A stretch of 64,000 nucleotides of DNA, from assembly GCF_012033695.1 (NCBI RefSeq), contig NZ_JAAVJI010000010.1, positions 13,264-77,263 of the forward strand. The letters are read 5' to 3'. Positions within the stretch are counted from its first letter, which is position 1. Each line of letters starts with the position of its first letter. The position numbers were made by a program, and so were the translations under genes. The stretch comes from Pseudomonas quercus (GTDB taxonomy: Bacteria; Pseudomonadota; Gammaproteobacteria; Pseudomonadales; Pseudomonadaceae). Positions 1-7,747 of this stretch are shown piece by piece. The notes beneath the pieces were generated by a model. That model was given only the letters and a program-made list of their open reading frames with translations, searched no databases and was not told the DNA's origin.

Positions 1-68
1 TTTTTGGCGGGCCCCCCCCGCCCCCTCCGGGGGCCCGCGCGGTCCGCCCCCCCCCCACGCTCCTACAG
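1..68. other. Low-complexity G/C homopolymer edge
   Basis: Runs of C (8 to 10) and G make up most of this stretch, unlike anything else in the window, and the dgcA stop codon follows directly. In related pseudomonads dgcB would be expected next to dgcA here. I see no gene or signal. It most likely reflects a contig end or poor base calling rather than biology. Confidence 0.6.
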
Positions 69-74
69 TTGGCG

Positions 75-2135
75 CTAGAAATCCTTGCACAGGCGCAGGG
101 CGTCGTAGATCGCAGCGTGTATGTTGCGTTGGGCCACGCAATCGCCGATCCGGTAGAGCAGGTAGCCGTCGCCCGGCTGGCTCAAGGCGGGTTGTGGCTC
201 GATGGCGAACAGCGCTTCGATATCCACCTGGCCCTTGTTGCGCGAGCCCTCTTTGAGGCCGTAGTACAGCGCCTCATCGGGCCGTACGCCGTTCTCGATC
301 ACCACTTGGTCCACCACCCGCTCTTCCTTGGCGCCGGTGTATTCGTTTTCCAGCAGCGCTACCAGCTTGTCGCCCTCGCGGTAGACCTTCTCCAGCATCA
401 GGTCGCCCGTCATGATCACTTCTTTGGGGTACAGGCTGCGGTAGTACGTGGGGAAAGTAGTGCCGCCCATGGCCACGCCAGGCTTGATGTCGTCTGTCAC
501 AATTTCCACCTGGCTGCCTTTGTCGGCCAGGAAATCGGCCGCCGACATACCGGTGAATTCGCAGATGGTGTCGTACACCAGCACGTTTTTGCCAGGCGCT
601 ACCTTACCGTCCAGCACATCCCAGCTGCTGACCACCAGGCCTTCGTCAGCGCCCCAATGCTCGTTCTGCTCCACAAAAGGGTGCCCGCCGTTTGCCAGTA
701 CGATCACATCCGGGCGAAGGTCCATAATGGTGTCGATGTCTGCGGCTGTACCCAAGCGAAGGTCAACGTTCAGGCGCGCCAGTTCAAGCTGGAACCAGCG
801 AGTGATGCCGGCGATCTGGTCCCGCTGCGGGGCTTTTGCAGCAATACTGATCTGGCCTCCGATCTGCTCCTTCTTTTCGAACAGGGTCACGTCATGGCCA
901 CGCTCTGCCGACACGCGTGCCGCTTCCATGCCCGCGGGGCCTGCACCAACGATCACCACTTTGCGTTTTACGCCGGTGGTTTTTTCGATGATATGCGGTA
1001 CGCCCATGTACTCACGAGACGTGGCCGCGTTCTGAATGCACAGTACATCCAGGCCTTGGTACTGGCGGTCGATGCAATAGTTGGCGCCTACGCACTGCTT
1101 GATCTGGTCCACTTGGCCCATCTTGATCTTGGCGATCAGGTGCGGGTCGGCAATGTGGGCGCGGGTCATGCCCACCATGTCCACATAGCCGCCTTCCAGA
1201 ATACGCGTGGCCTGGTTAGGGTCCTTGATATTCTGGGCATGCAGCACCGGAACCTTCACCACCTCCTTGATGCCGGCGGCCAGGTGCAGGAACGGCTCCG
1301 GCGGGTAGCTCATGTTAGGGATCACGTTGGCCAGGGTGTTATGGGTGTCACACCCGGAGCCCACCACGCCGAAGAAGTCCAGCAGCCCTGTGGCATCGTA
1401 GTAGGCCGCGATCTGCTTCATGTCCTCATGGCTAAGCCCATCAGGGTGGAATTCATCGCCACAGATGCGCAGGCCTACGCAGAAATCATCACCCACCTCA
1501 GCGCGTACGGCCTTGATCACCTCCAAGCCAAAACGCATGCGGTTCTCGAAGCTGCCACCCCATTCATCGGTACGCTTGTTGACCCGCGGGCTCCAGAACT
1601 GGTCGATCATGTGCTGGTGCACGGCGGAAAGCTCCACGCCATCGAGCCCCCCTTCCTTGGCACGGCGCGCAGCTTGGGCATAGTTGCCGATCACCCGCTG
1701 GATCTCTTCGGGTTCGATGGTTTTGCAGGTGGCGCGGTGTACGGGTTCACGGATGCCTGAAGGCGACATCAGGGTAGGCCAATGGTCGCCGTCCCACCGA
1801 GAGCGGCGGCCCATGTGGGTAATCTGGATCATGATCCTGGCACCATGCTTGTGCATGGCATCGGCCAGGTTCTGGAAATGCGGGATGATCTTGTCGGTGG
1901 CCAGGTTGACCGACTTCCACCAGCCTTGGGGGCTGTCGATGGCCACGCTGGAAGACCCACCGCAAATGGCCAAGCCGATGCCGCCCTTGGCTTTCTCTTC
2001 GTAATACTTCACGTAACGGTCCGTGGTCATGCCGCCGTCGGTGGCATACACCTCGGCATGCGCCGTGCTGAGCACGCGGTTGCGGATCGTCAGCTTGCCG
2101 ATCTGAATCGGCTGGAACATCGCTTCGAAAGCCAT
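75..2135 (-). CDS. dgcA: Dimethylglycine demethylase subunit DgcA
   Basis: Flavin-dependent demethylase subunit that, with DgcB and an electron-transfer flavoprotein, converts dimethylglycine to sarcosine in glycine betaine catabolism. The 686-residue length matches the Pseudomonas protein. Residues 1-345 form an old-yellow-enzyme TIM barrel. A cysteine cluster follows (C348, C354, C366), then a dinucleotide-binding motif VVIVGAGPAGMEAA at about 393-406 and a second nucleotide-binding region, the layout of the trimethylamine dehydrogenase family. Trimethylamine dehydrogenase has four iron-sulfur cysteines; only three are obvious here, with Ala351 at one expected place. It is the third gene of a leftward operon with the dipeptidase-like and DUF5943 genes, 15 bp after the latter. 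GbdR control is expected from P. aeruginosa. dgcB lies outside the window. Confidence 0.93.
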   Translation of the reverse strand: MAFEAMFQPIQIGKLTIRNRVLSTAHAEVYATDGGMTTDRYVKYYEEKAKGGIGLAICGGSSSVAIDSPQGWWKSVNLATDKIIPHFQNLADAMHKHGARIMIQITHMGRRSRWDGDHWPTLMSPSGIREPVHRATCKTIEPEEIQRVIGNYAQAARRAKEGGLDGVELSAVHQHMIDQFWSPRVNKRTDEWGGSFENRMRFGLEVIKAVRAEVGDDFCVGLRICGDEFHPDGLSHEDMKQIAAYYDATGLLDFFGVVGSGCDTHNTLANVIPNMSYPPEPFLHLAAGIKEVVKVPVLHAQNIKDPNQATRILEGGYVDMVGMTRAHIADPHLIAKIKMGQVDQIKQCVGANYCIDRQYQGLDVLCIQNAATSREYMGVPHIIEKTTGVKRKVVIVGAGPAGMEAARVSAERGHDVTLFEKKEQIGGQISIAAKAPQRDQIAGITRWFQLELARLNVDLRLGTAADIDTIMDLRPDVIVLANGGHPFVEQNEHWGADEGLVVSSWDVLDGKVAPGKNVLVYDTICEFTGMSAADFLADKGSQVEIVTDDIKPGVAMGGTTFPTYYRSLYPKEVIMTGDLMLEKVYREGDKLVALLENEYTGAKEERVVDQVVIENGVRPDEALYYGLKEGSRNKGQVDIEALFAIEPQPALSQPGDGYLLYRIGDCVAQRNIHAAIYDALRLCKDF

Positions 2136-2150
2136 CAGGGTGTCCTCGAC

Positions 2151-2681
2151 TTACAACGGCTTGACGGTGAACAGGCCATCTTCGTGGCCCTCTTCCGAAC
2201 CGCTGTACACCTGCTCGGCGACGGTACGGAGGGTGCTGCCACGGGCAGCGAGAATCTGGTCCATGGCGCCGGCGAACCAGCCAGTGAACATGTAGTCCAC
2301 CTTGCGGCCGACCTTGCCGTACACGTACACGAAGGCAGAGTGCTCCAGCTTCACGCTGGCGGTGCCCTGCTCCAAGTCAATGTCCTGGATCTTGAACAGC
2401 CCCCAGCCACGCTGGCTCAGCCGCTTCATGTAGTGCTCGAATACCGCCACGCCTTCCAGGCCATGGCACTCGGCTTCTTTCTCACACCAGTGCCAGGCAG
2501 ATTTGTAACCTGCTTTGTAAAGAATCTCTGCATACGCATCGGCCCCTAGCACCTCTTCGATACCCATATGGTTGTTCACAAAAAAATGCCGCGGCACGTA
2601 CAGCATCGGCAGGGCGTCTGAGGTCCAGACACCGGTTTCGCTGTCGACTTCAATCGGCAATTCGGGGGCGTGTTTGGCCAT
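2151..2681 (-). CDS. DUF5943-type protein of the dgc operon
   Basis: Conserved pseudomonad protein (PA5397-like) encoded between the dipeptidase-like gene and dgcA. Its biochemical role is unknown to me. I place the start at the ATG at 2681, which has a GGAG ribosome site 9 bases upstream, rather than at a TTG three codons earlier; this gives 176 residues. It is soluble, with no signal peptide or membrane segment. The pattern GYKSAWHWCEKEAECHG near residue 60 and a glycine/aromatic-rich C-terminal half ending SGSEEGHEDGLFTVKP recall V4R-like small-molecule domains, but that resemblance is by eye only. Operon position suggests a supporting role in dimethylglycine or betaine breakdown. Confidence 0.8.
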   Translation of the reverse strand: MAKHAPELPIEVDSETGVWTSDALPMLYVPRHFFVNNHMGIEEVLGADAYAEILYKAGYKSAWHWCEKEAECHGLEGVAVFEHYMKRLSQRGWGLFKIQDIDLEQGTASVKLEHSAFVYVYGKVGRKVDYMFTGWFAGAMDQILAARGSTLRTVAEQVYSGSEEGHEDGLFTVKPL

Positions 2682-2748
2682 GGATCTCAACTCCAGAAAA
2701 TTCGTATTCGGTTGTTTCAGGGCTATGCCCCGTGAATAACGCCAGTGG

Positions 2749-3738
2749 TTATTCGAGCCAGACGTCGGCCAGTACGCGCACCCAGTTGTCGCCCATGATC
2801 TTGCGCACCACCCGCTCCGAATGCCCGCGTTTGAGTAGGGTTTCGGTCAGGTTAGGGAATTCGCCCACGGTGCGGATGCCCAGGGGGTTGATGATTTTTC
2901 CGAAATTGGTGAGGCGGCGGGCATAGCCCTTGTCGTGGGTCAGGTATTCGAAAAAGTCCTGGCCGTGCCCTTGGGTGAAGTCTGTTCCGATGCCGATGGC
3001 ATCTTCTCCCACGATATTCATCACGTATTCGATGGCTTCGGCATAGTCATCGATGGTCGAATCGATGCCCTTGGCCAGGAAAGGCGCGAACATGGTTACC
3101 CCTACAAAGCCACCATGGTCGGCAATGAACTTGAGTTCGGCATCAGACTTGTTGCGGGGGTGCTCTTTGAGGCCCGAGGGCAGGCAGTGAGAGTACGTGA
3201 CCGGCTTTTTCGACTCCAGGATCACTTCTTCAGAAGTTTTCGAGCCCACGTGGGAAAGGTCACACATGATGCCCACACGGTTCATTTCGGCCACCACCTC
3301 GCGGCCAAAGCCGGACAACCCACCGTCACGCTCATAGCAGCCGGTGCCCACCAGGTTCTGGGTGTTGTAGCACAGCTGCACGATGCCAACGCCCAATTGC
3401 TTGAAGATGTCTACATAGGCCAATTGGTCTTCGAAGGCATGGGCGTTCTGGAAACCGAACAGAATGCCGGTCTTGCCCTGTTCCTTGGCACGGCGAATGT
3501 CGGCTGTGGTCCGCACAGGCATCACCAGGTCGCTGTTCTCGCGAATCAGCTTCTGGCTGGCGGCGATGCTGTCTACGGTGGCCCTGAACCCTTCCCACAC
3601 TGAAACGGTACAGTTCGCTGCAGTAAGGCCGCCCTTGCGCATGTCCTCGAACAGCTCACGGTTCCACTTGGCAATGATCAGCCCATCTATGACGATGCTG
3701 TCGGCGTGTAATTCGGCTGGGCTCGAAGCTGGGCTCAT
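2749..3738 (-). CDS. Renal-dipeptidase-family protein (PA5396-like) with altered metal site
   Basis: A 329-residue member of the membrane dipeptidase (peptidase M19) family and first gene of the dgc operon. Family landmarks seen are LSHVG (His163), YSH (His184) and GIGTDF (Asp253). Two classical features are absent. The N-terminal HxD zinc pair that normally follows the IDG motif is replaced by IDGLIIAKW (residues 17-25). The bridging glutamate of the usual EGGHA-like motif is replaced in GFQNAHAF (95-102). The enzyme may therefore bind one metal or act on something other than dipeptides; the same substitutions are, as I recall, present in the P. aeruginosa orthologue. There is no signal peptide, so it is cytoplasmic. 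ATG start with an AAGGGA site upstream. Co-expression with dgcA suggests a betaine-related substrate, which is an inference. Confidence 0.85.
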   Translation of the reverse strand: MSPASSPAELHADSIVIDGLIIAKWNRELFEDMRKGGLTAANCTVSVWEGFRATVDSIAASQKLIRENSDLVMPVRTTADIRRAKEQGKTGILFGFQNAHAFEDQLAYVDIFKQLGVGIVQLCYNTQNLVGTGCYERDGGLSGFGREVVAEMNRVGIMCDLSHVGSKTSEEVILESKKPVTYSHCLPSGLKEHPRNKSDAELKFIADHGGFVGVTMFAPFLAKGIDSTIDDYAEAIEYVMNIVGEDAIGIGTDFTQGHGQDFFEYLTHDKGYARRLTNFGKIINPLGIRTVGEFPNLTETLLKRGHSERVVRKIMGDNWVRVLADVWLE

Positions 3739-3982
3739 CAGGCGGTCCCTTCAGGTAGCGTTACGCCGAATCGTTTGCCGGCGCTTTGGAGGCCAGCATA
3801 TGCCCCCCTGACATGGCGCCCGGATGCAAAAACGACCGATCAAATGCCAAAAGCGTCAAGGGCACGTAGCGCTGCGCAGGCTTGGCCTTCTTCGAAGATG
3901 AAACTCCTCCACCTGGCTGTTCATCGGCCCAGCCTTGAGCCAGAATTCATAGACCTTTTGTTGCACCGCCCAGAGGCATGGA
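3739..3982. promoter_or_regulatory. Divergent intergenic region, dgc operon and DUF1311 gene
   Basis: About 240 bp between divergent genes, so it must hold the promoter of the dipeptidase-DUF5943-dgcA operon and that of the small secreted protein. In P. aeruginosa the corresponding operon is activated by GbdR, so a GbdR site is expected here. I cannot identify one confidently by eye. Confidence 0.4.
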
Positions 3983-4411
3983 ATGAAATCTTGGTTATGG
4001 ATACTGGCGTTTATCGCCATAGGCGCACAGGCTGCCAACGAAGATGGCCCTACGCCATGCGACAGCGTTGAAACCAGCCAGCAAAGCCTGGATTGCTCGG
4101 TGTACAACCGTAAAACCGCCGAAAGCGAGCTCAATGATGCCTACAATGGCCTCAATGCCCGTATAAGCGGGCAATATGGCGACCAGCCTGCTGTGCTCAA
4201 GGATTACTTGGCAAAGGTCAAAGTTGCCCAAGAGCTATGGCGCAAGCTGCGGGATGCCGATTGCTCTGTAGAGATACTGGAAGCTGACAAGAACGGCAGC
4301 GCCAGCCAGACCGCCCTTAATGACTGCATGGCCCAACGCAGTGACGAGCGCAGCGAATACCTGCAGACACTGGGGACCCAAGGCGAGGAAAACGACGCTC
4401 CCGACCAGTGA
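3983..4411 (+). CDS. DUF1311 / LprI-like periplasmic protein
   Basis: Small secreted protein of 142 residues with a typical signal peptide (MKSWLWILAFIAIGAQA, cleavage near residue 17-18). The mature part has the DUF1311/LprI pattern: paired cysteines in the CDS...LDCS segment, AESELNDAYNGL, a W-R-x-x-R-D-A-D-C stretch and a later NDCM with R-x-x-x-L. Founding members are periplasmic lysozyme inhibitors; many pseudomonad relatives are uncharacterised, so inhibition of lysozyme is only a possibility. The ATG at 3983 follows an AGAGG ribosome site. It opens a rightward accessory block with two unknown genes between the dgc and cdh regions. Confidence 0.75.
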   Translation: MKSWLWILAFIAIGAQAANEDGPTPCDSVETSQQSLDCSVYNRKTAESELNDAYNGLNARISGQYGDQPAVLKDYLAKVKVAQELWRKLRDADCSVEILEADKNGSASQTALNDCMAQRSDERSEYLQTLGTQGEENDAPDQ

Positions 4412-4511
4412 TGCGTTAGCAGAGGAAGCATTTGTCGGTTATGAGCAACCCCTGGTTGCTTCCATAGTGCGGGCCGGCCCCAACGGGCCAGCCTTATGTA
4501 AGCACTAAGGA

Positions 4512-5252
4512 ATGGAAACCATGACCGAAGCATTCGTAAACCAGCTGTCCCTGCCCAAAACCCCCGTAGAACAAGCCATTGCTGCGCTGAAGAAGGAAGG
4601 CGAAGAGCGTGTACTGCTGATCGGCAGCACCGTCTGCATCTTCGCAGACAATGTGCCCGCTAGCATCGCTGAAGATGTGGCAGCCAGCATGCGCCTGATT
4701 GGCCTGTCCTCTGAAAAAGCCTTCAACAAAGAAACCCAGCAGCGCGAGTGGTACAACTACTACACCAACGGGCTGGCCAAACTGGGCTGGACCATGACCG
4801 GCGCGGCCCATGCCGAAGAGGCCATGGACCAGGACAAAGCTACCCTCGCCAGCATCGCGGTCACATTGGTTGCACGTGACTTAGGCCACAAGCACCGCAT
4901 GGCCCGCTGCCTGGGTCGCAGCTTCAATGCCATTGCCGTTGCACCGGCTGCGAAGAACCTGTTCGAACGCAGCAGCACCAGCGTTTCGGGCAAGTCGAGC
5001 ACCTTCCAGGCCGTGGATTGCGAGATCAGCCCGCAGGGCATGCCTATCATGCACATGAAGAGCTTCCAGATCGCCTACGACCATGCCGTTAACACAGGCA
5101 CGGTCACCCGCGAATTTGAAAAGGCCTCCACCCGTGTGTACCGCGCGTCTCAGCAAGGCACCTTCAGCGTACGCCAGTTCAACGCGCTGCGTGATGCGGT
5201 GAATCGCAAGCTGGCCTCCCAGGCCGATGACATCCTGGGCCTGGACTTCTGA
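4512..5252 (+). CDS. Hypothetical protein, 246 aa (or 243 aa)
   Basis: Unrecognised. The frame has pseudomonad codon use and encodes a soluble protein with no signal peptide, no membrane segment and no enzyme motif I know. An N-terminal helix-rich part (residues 15-100) is followed by a basic stretch GHKHRMARCLGRSFN near 136-150. The C-terminus contains RVYRASQQGTFSVRQFNALRDAV. Starts at residue 1 or Met4 are both possible. The next gene begins 62 bp downstream on the same strand after a hairpin, so the two may be co-transcribed. Their place in a block that breaks the otherwise conserved betaine/carnitine gene order suggests strain- or clade-specific accessory genes. Confidence 0.6.
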   Translation: METMTEAFVNQLSLPKTPVEQAIAALKKEGEERVLLIGSTVCIFADNVPASIAEDVAASMRLIGLSSEKAFNKETQQREWYNYYTNGLAKLGWTMTGAAHAEEAMDQDKATLASIAVTLVARDLGHKHRMARCLGRSFNAIAVAPAAKNLFERSSTSVSGKSSTFQAVDCEISPQGMPIMHMKSFQIAYDHAVNTGTVTREFEKASTRVYRASQQGTFSVRQFNALRDAVNRKLASQADDILGLDF

Positions 5253-5265
5253 CCGACCAAACCAG

Positions 5266-5291
5266 CCACCTGCCGCCGCGGCGGCGGGTGG
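5266..5291 (+). other. GC-rich hairpin between two hypothetical genes
   Basis: CCACCTGCCGCC and GGCGGCGGGTGG can pair with one mismatch around a two-base centre. No T-run follows, so it is not a canonical intrinsic terminator. It might attenuate transcription or stabilise the upstream message. Confidence 0.4.
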
Positions 5292-5314
5292 TTGCCCAAC
5301 CAGAGGTTCAAGCT

Positions 5315-5884
5315 ATGACTGACCCAACCTCTGCAGCTACAGCCCTGTATGAAGACCTGTTAGCCACTGTGCGGCTGTCCTCCTTGTATGCTCGACGTCT
5401 GTACGATCCAGAAGCCTCACCCAAGGCATGGCTAGATACGTTTATTCAGCGTTTGCATGCGCTGGGTTGGAGCCAGGTTAATAGGCAGCAAACCCAGCAG
5501 GTTTATACGCCTGCCAGTGGCATCTGGTTAGACATCTTCAATGGGAGCACGCCACCCAAGCAGCCGCCGAACACCCGCTTCAAAACCATCGTTCGCCACG
5601 TGATTGCCACTCATTCCGATGGCTCAGCCCCCCTGCCCTATAGTGCCAGTGACAGCAACATGGCCACCTACTTGCTGGTTCGGCTGAGCCTGCCTGAAGG
5701 CCATGTGCCCAGGCTGCGCGTGATACAACTACGCGGCACCCCTGACCCCAAAGCACCCAAGACCCGGTTACCCATTGAGCGGACCTGCTGGGAAGCGGAT
5801 TTCGAAGCCGAGCGCTTTGAGGCTCAGCGTTCAGCTGTGGCCACGGAAATGAAAGCCTACGAAATCGATGTCACTAACCTGTAA
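5315..5884 (+). CDS. Hypothetical protein, 189 aa
   Basis: Unrecognised soluble protein. I place the start at the ATG at 5315, which has a CAGAGG site 8 bases upstream, rather than at an earlier GTG with no ribosome site. Visible features are an amphipathic N-terminal helix (TALYEDLLATVRLSSLYARRLYD), a proline-rich turn near the middle (GSTPPKQPPNTRF) and a charged C-terminus. No secretion signal, membrane segment or catalytic motif is evident. It sits 62 bp after the 246-residue unknown protein in the same direction and may work with it, which is inference from position only. Confidence 0.55.
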   Translation: MTDPTSAATALYEDLLATVRLSSLYARRLYDPEASPKAWLDTFIQRLHALGWSQVNRQQTQQVYTPASGIWLDIFNGSTPPKQPPNTRFKTIVRHVIATHSDGSAPLPYSASDSNMATYLLVRLSLPEGHVPRLRVIQLRGTPDPKAPKTRLPIERTCWEADFEAERFEAQRSAVATEMKAYEIDVTNL

Positions 5885-5940
5885 TACACAGGCCACTTGC
5901 CCAGCCAACGCTTTGAGCCTTCCACATCGCAAACCGCGCT

Positions 5941-7617
5941 TTAAAGTGATTGCCACTCCCATTGCTGCTTTGGATCGTCCACCTTGCATCGCACCGTCTG
6001 CAATGTGTCAATGCCGTCTTGTGCAGCCAGGCAGTAATTGTTTAAGAGCCAGGTGGTCTGGAGCCTGTAGCGGTTCCCGCTAACCTTTATCTTGGTCCAA
6101 TTCATCATTTGGGCAGGCAATGCTATGTCAGGGCAGGGTGCCAGAACATTGGACTTCAAGCAGGCGTCTGGCGCGCTATCCTGCTGCGCCTTAAAGTTCT
6201 TGATCAAGAAATATGAAGGCCTCTGCTCGCGCTTCCAAAGCCTTGCTTCAAGAGCCCCTCCGGAAAAGCACTCGGCAAACACCACAGTCGAACCCTCTGC
6301 TTTAAGGCAAGCCTTCGCTCCCGCCTGCTCGCGCGCAACGTTTGTTATCCGCGTACCGCTCTCTTCGGGGCTGGGATAGAAATTTTCAACTGTTTCCCTG
6401 TAGTCATTCAGCTGCCTGGCCATATCATGCCGTTCCGTCCCTAGGGCTAATCCTTGGTAGCTAAGGCGAGGATTGGAAAAATAAGGAATGGCGCCATGGG
6501 AAGTGACCATTCTTGTGTGAAATACAGGATCGGTTTCATGTTTATAGCCATGGTTATACCCCGACCCAGGCTCAGGGTGCCATCCATCTGCCCCGCCAAG
6601 GTTGTGAGCCAGCTCATGCGCTAGCGAAATAAGACAACTCACGACCGTGTAGCCTGTTTCCTTTTTTGACGAAGCGAAAGCCATGCCGCAGTACTCACTG
6701 GCTGTCGAATACATTGAAACGAGGTCTGCCTGGAGTTCATCACGGTGGATGTAAACTGCCCGAGCAAGCGGTGTATCCGGCCCCTTCAAAGCATACAGCT
6801 GGTCTTTATAAACCTGTCCTGTTTCGTCATAATCCGCGTCATAGAATCCCGCAAGCTGATAAGTAATAGCAACGTCGCTATTGCGCAGGAATCGATTAGA
6901 CTCTGCCAATGCATTAATTAGTTCAGCTCTGTAATTGGGAGAGCGCTGCCGACGTTGGTTGGTCGTTACAAACAGCACGCGGATAGTACTGTGTTCTGTA
7001 CCAGCCTTTTTCTCCGGCTGCCTAACATCGCCAACCATGATGGGCTTGGCCTCGGGTGGCAGCTTTGCCTCGTCTACCTGTACAAGTACATGCCGCCCTT
7101 GGCTTAGAGGGTACAACTGATACACTTGCTCACCCACGTGTATATCACCTACCACCTGGTTTCCGTCACGCACCAGAGACGCCCAACCGAATGGATTGAA
7201 CGTTGCTTGCCCTGGCAAAACCACAGGCTGTTGCGCACCTGAGGGCATGTCTCCGATCCAGTTTGGCAACCCGCCTTCGTTCCCGAATTGGCGCAGGTTA
7301 AAGCGAACGGTTTTACCGTCTGGAAGCGGTACAGACAGTACCGACTTATCATGAGAAACCGTCTCGGGTTTTGCGTTGACAAACCATGCATTCATGGTCG
7401 CGGGGTTTTCGAGTACCGTTGAAAGAGCAGGCTCCATGCCTTTCGCTCTTTCAGCGGCCGGCGCACGCGTGATCTTGTCGCTGGCCTTCAGCTCAAATAC
7501 CGATTCGATACTGCCTTCTGCAGCCAACCTTTTCTCTGGCGCGCCGCCAGGAGAAGCGCACCCTGCCAACATGATCAAGATCACACCGAGCCAGCCTGGT
7601 TTCCAATAAATGGCCAT
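5941..7617 (-). CDS. Reprolysin-like zinc metalloprotease lipoprotein with C-terminal lectin-like domain
   Basis: Predicted outer-membrane lipoprotein of 558 residues. Residues 1-20 form a lipoprotein signal ending in a lipobox (LAGC, acylated Cys20), with Ala21 following, so no inner-membrane retention signal. A metzincin catalytic domain spans roughly 205-420. Its zinc motif is HELAHNLGGAD at 334-344, giving ligands His334 and His338, the catalytic Glu335 and apparently Asp344 as third ligand; His347 is an alternative. The motif is followed by a conserved segment resembling YFSNPRL (379-385), which would supply the Met-turn area although no clear Met is visible. Residues ~430-558 have spaced cysteines and a terminal QQWEW, like a ricin-type beta-trefoil carbohydrate-binding domain. 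The gene is AT-richer than its neighbours, suggesting transfer. It may digest external proteins or glycoproteins; the substrate is unknown. Confidence 0.75.
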   Translation of the reverse strand: MAIYWKPGWLGVILIMLAGCASPGGAPEKRLAAEGSIESVFELKASDKITRAPAAERAKGMEPALSTVLENPATMNAWFVNAKPETVSHDKSVLSVPLPDGKTVRFNLRQFGNEGGLPNWIGDMPSGAQQPVVLPGQATFNPFGWASLVRDGNQVVGDIHVGEQVYQLYPLSQGRHVLVQVDEAKLPPEAKPIMVGDVRQPEKKAGTEHSTIRVLFVTTNQRRQRSPNYRAELINALAESNRFLRNSDVAITYQLAGFYDADYDETGQVYKDQLYALKGPDTPLARAVYIHRDELQADLVSMYSTASEYCGMAFASSKKETGYTVVSCLISLAHELAHNLGGADGWHPEPGSGYNHGYKHETDPVFHTRMVTSHGAIPYFSNPRLSYQGLALGTERHDMARQLNDYRETVENFYPSPEESGTRITNVAREQAGAKACLKAEGSTVVFAECFSGGALEARLWKREQRPSYFLIKNFKAQQDSAPDACLKSNVLAPCPDIALPAQMMNWTKIKVSGNRYRLQTTWLLNNYCLAAQDGIDTLQTVRCKVDDPKQQWEWQSL

Positions 7618-7651
7618 TATCTTCCATGCCTCTGTATATTTAAGGCTCTAT

Positions 7652-7693
7652 TTGAGCGCAACGCTCAAGCTTGGGTAACTAGCAATATGCTAG
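7652..7693. promoter_or_regulatory. Two short palindromes upstream of the metalloprotease gene
   Basis: TTGAGCG-CAA-CGCTCAA at 7652-7668 and CTAGC-AATAT-GCTAG at 7679-7693 lie 35-75 bp upstream of the protease start and downstream of the cdhR stop, which lies on the same strand. They could be operators or a cdhR terminator; neither is followed by a T-run. Visual evidence only. Confidence 0.3.
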
Positions 7694-7747
7694 CTTTCAG
7701 GCTAAGAAGATCGAAAATGCCAGGGGCCTGTGGTGATCAAACCTTTG

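Noticed and set aside
69..1760. Long open frame (563 codons) antisense to dgcA
   Set aside because: It has no family pattern, no ribosome site and mirrors the codon bias of dgcA; typical of GC-rich DNA.
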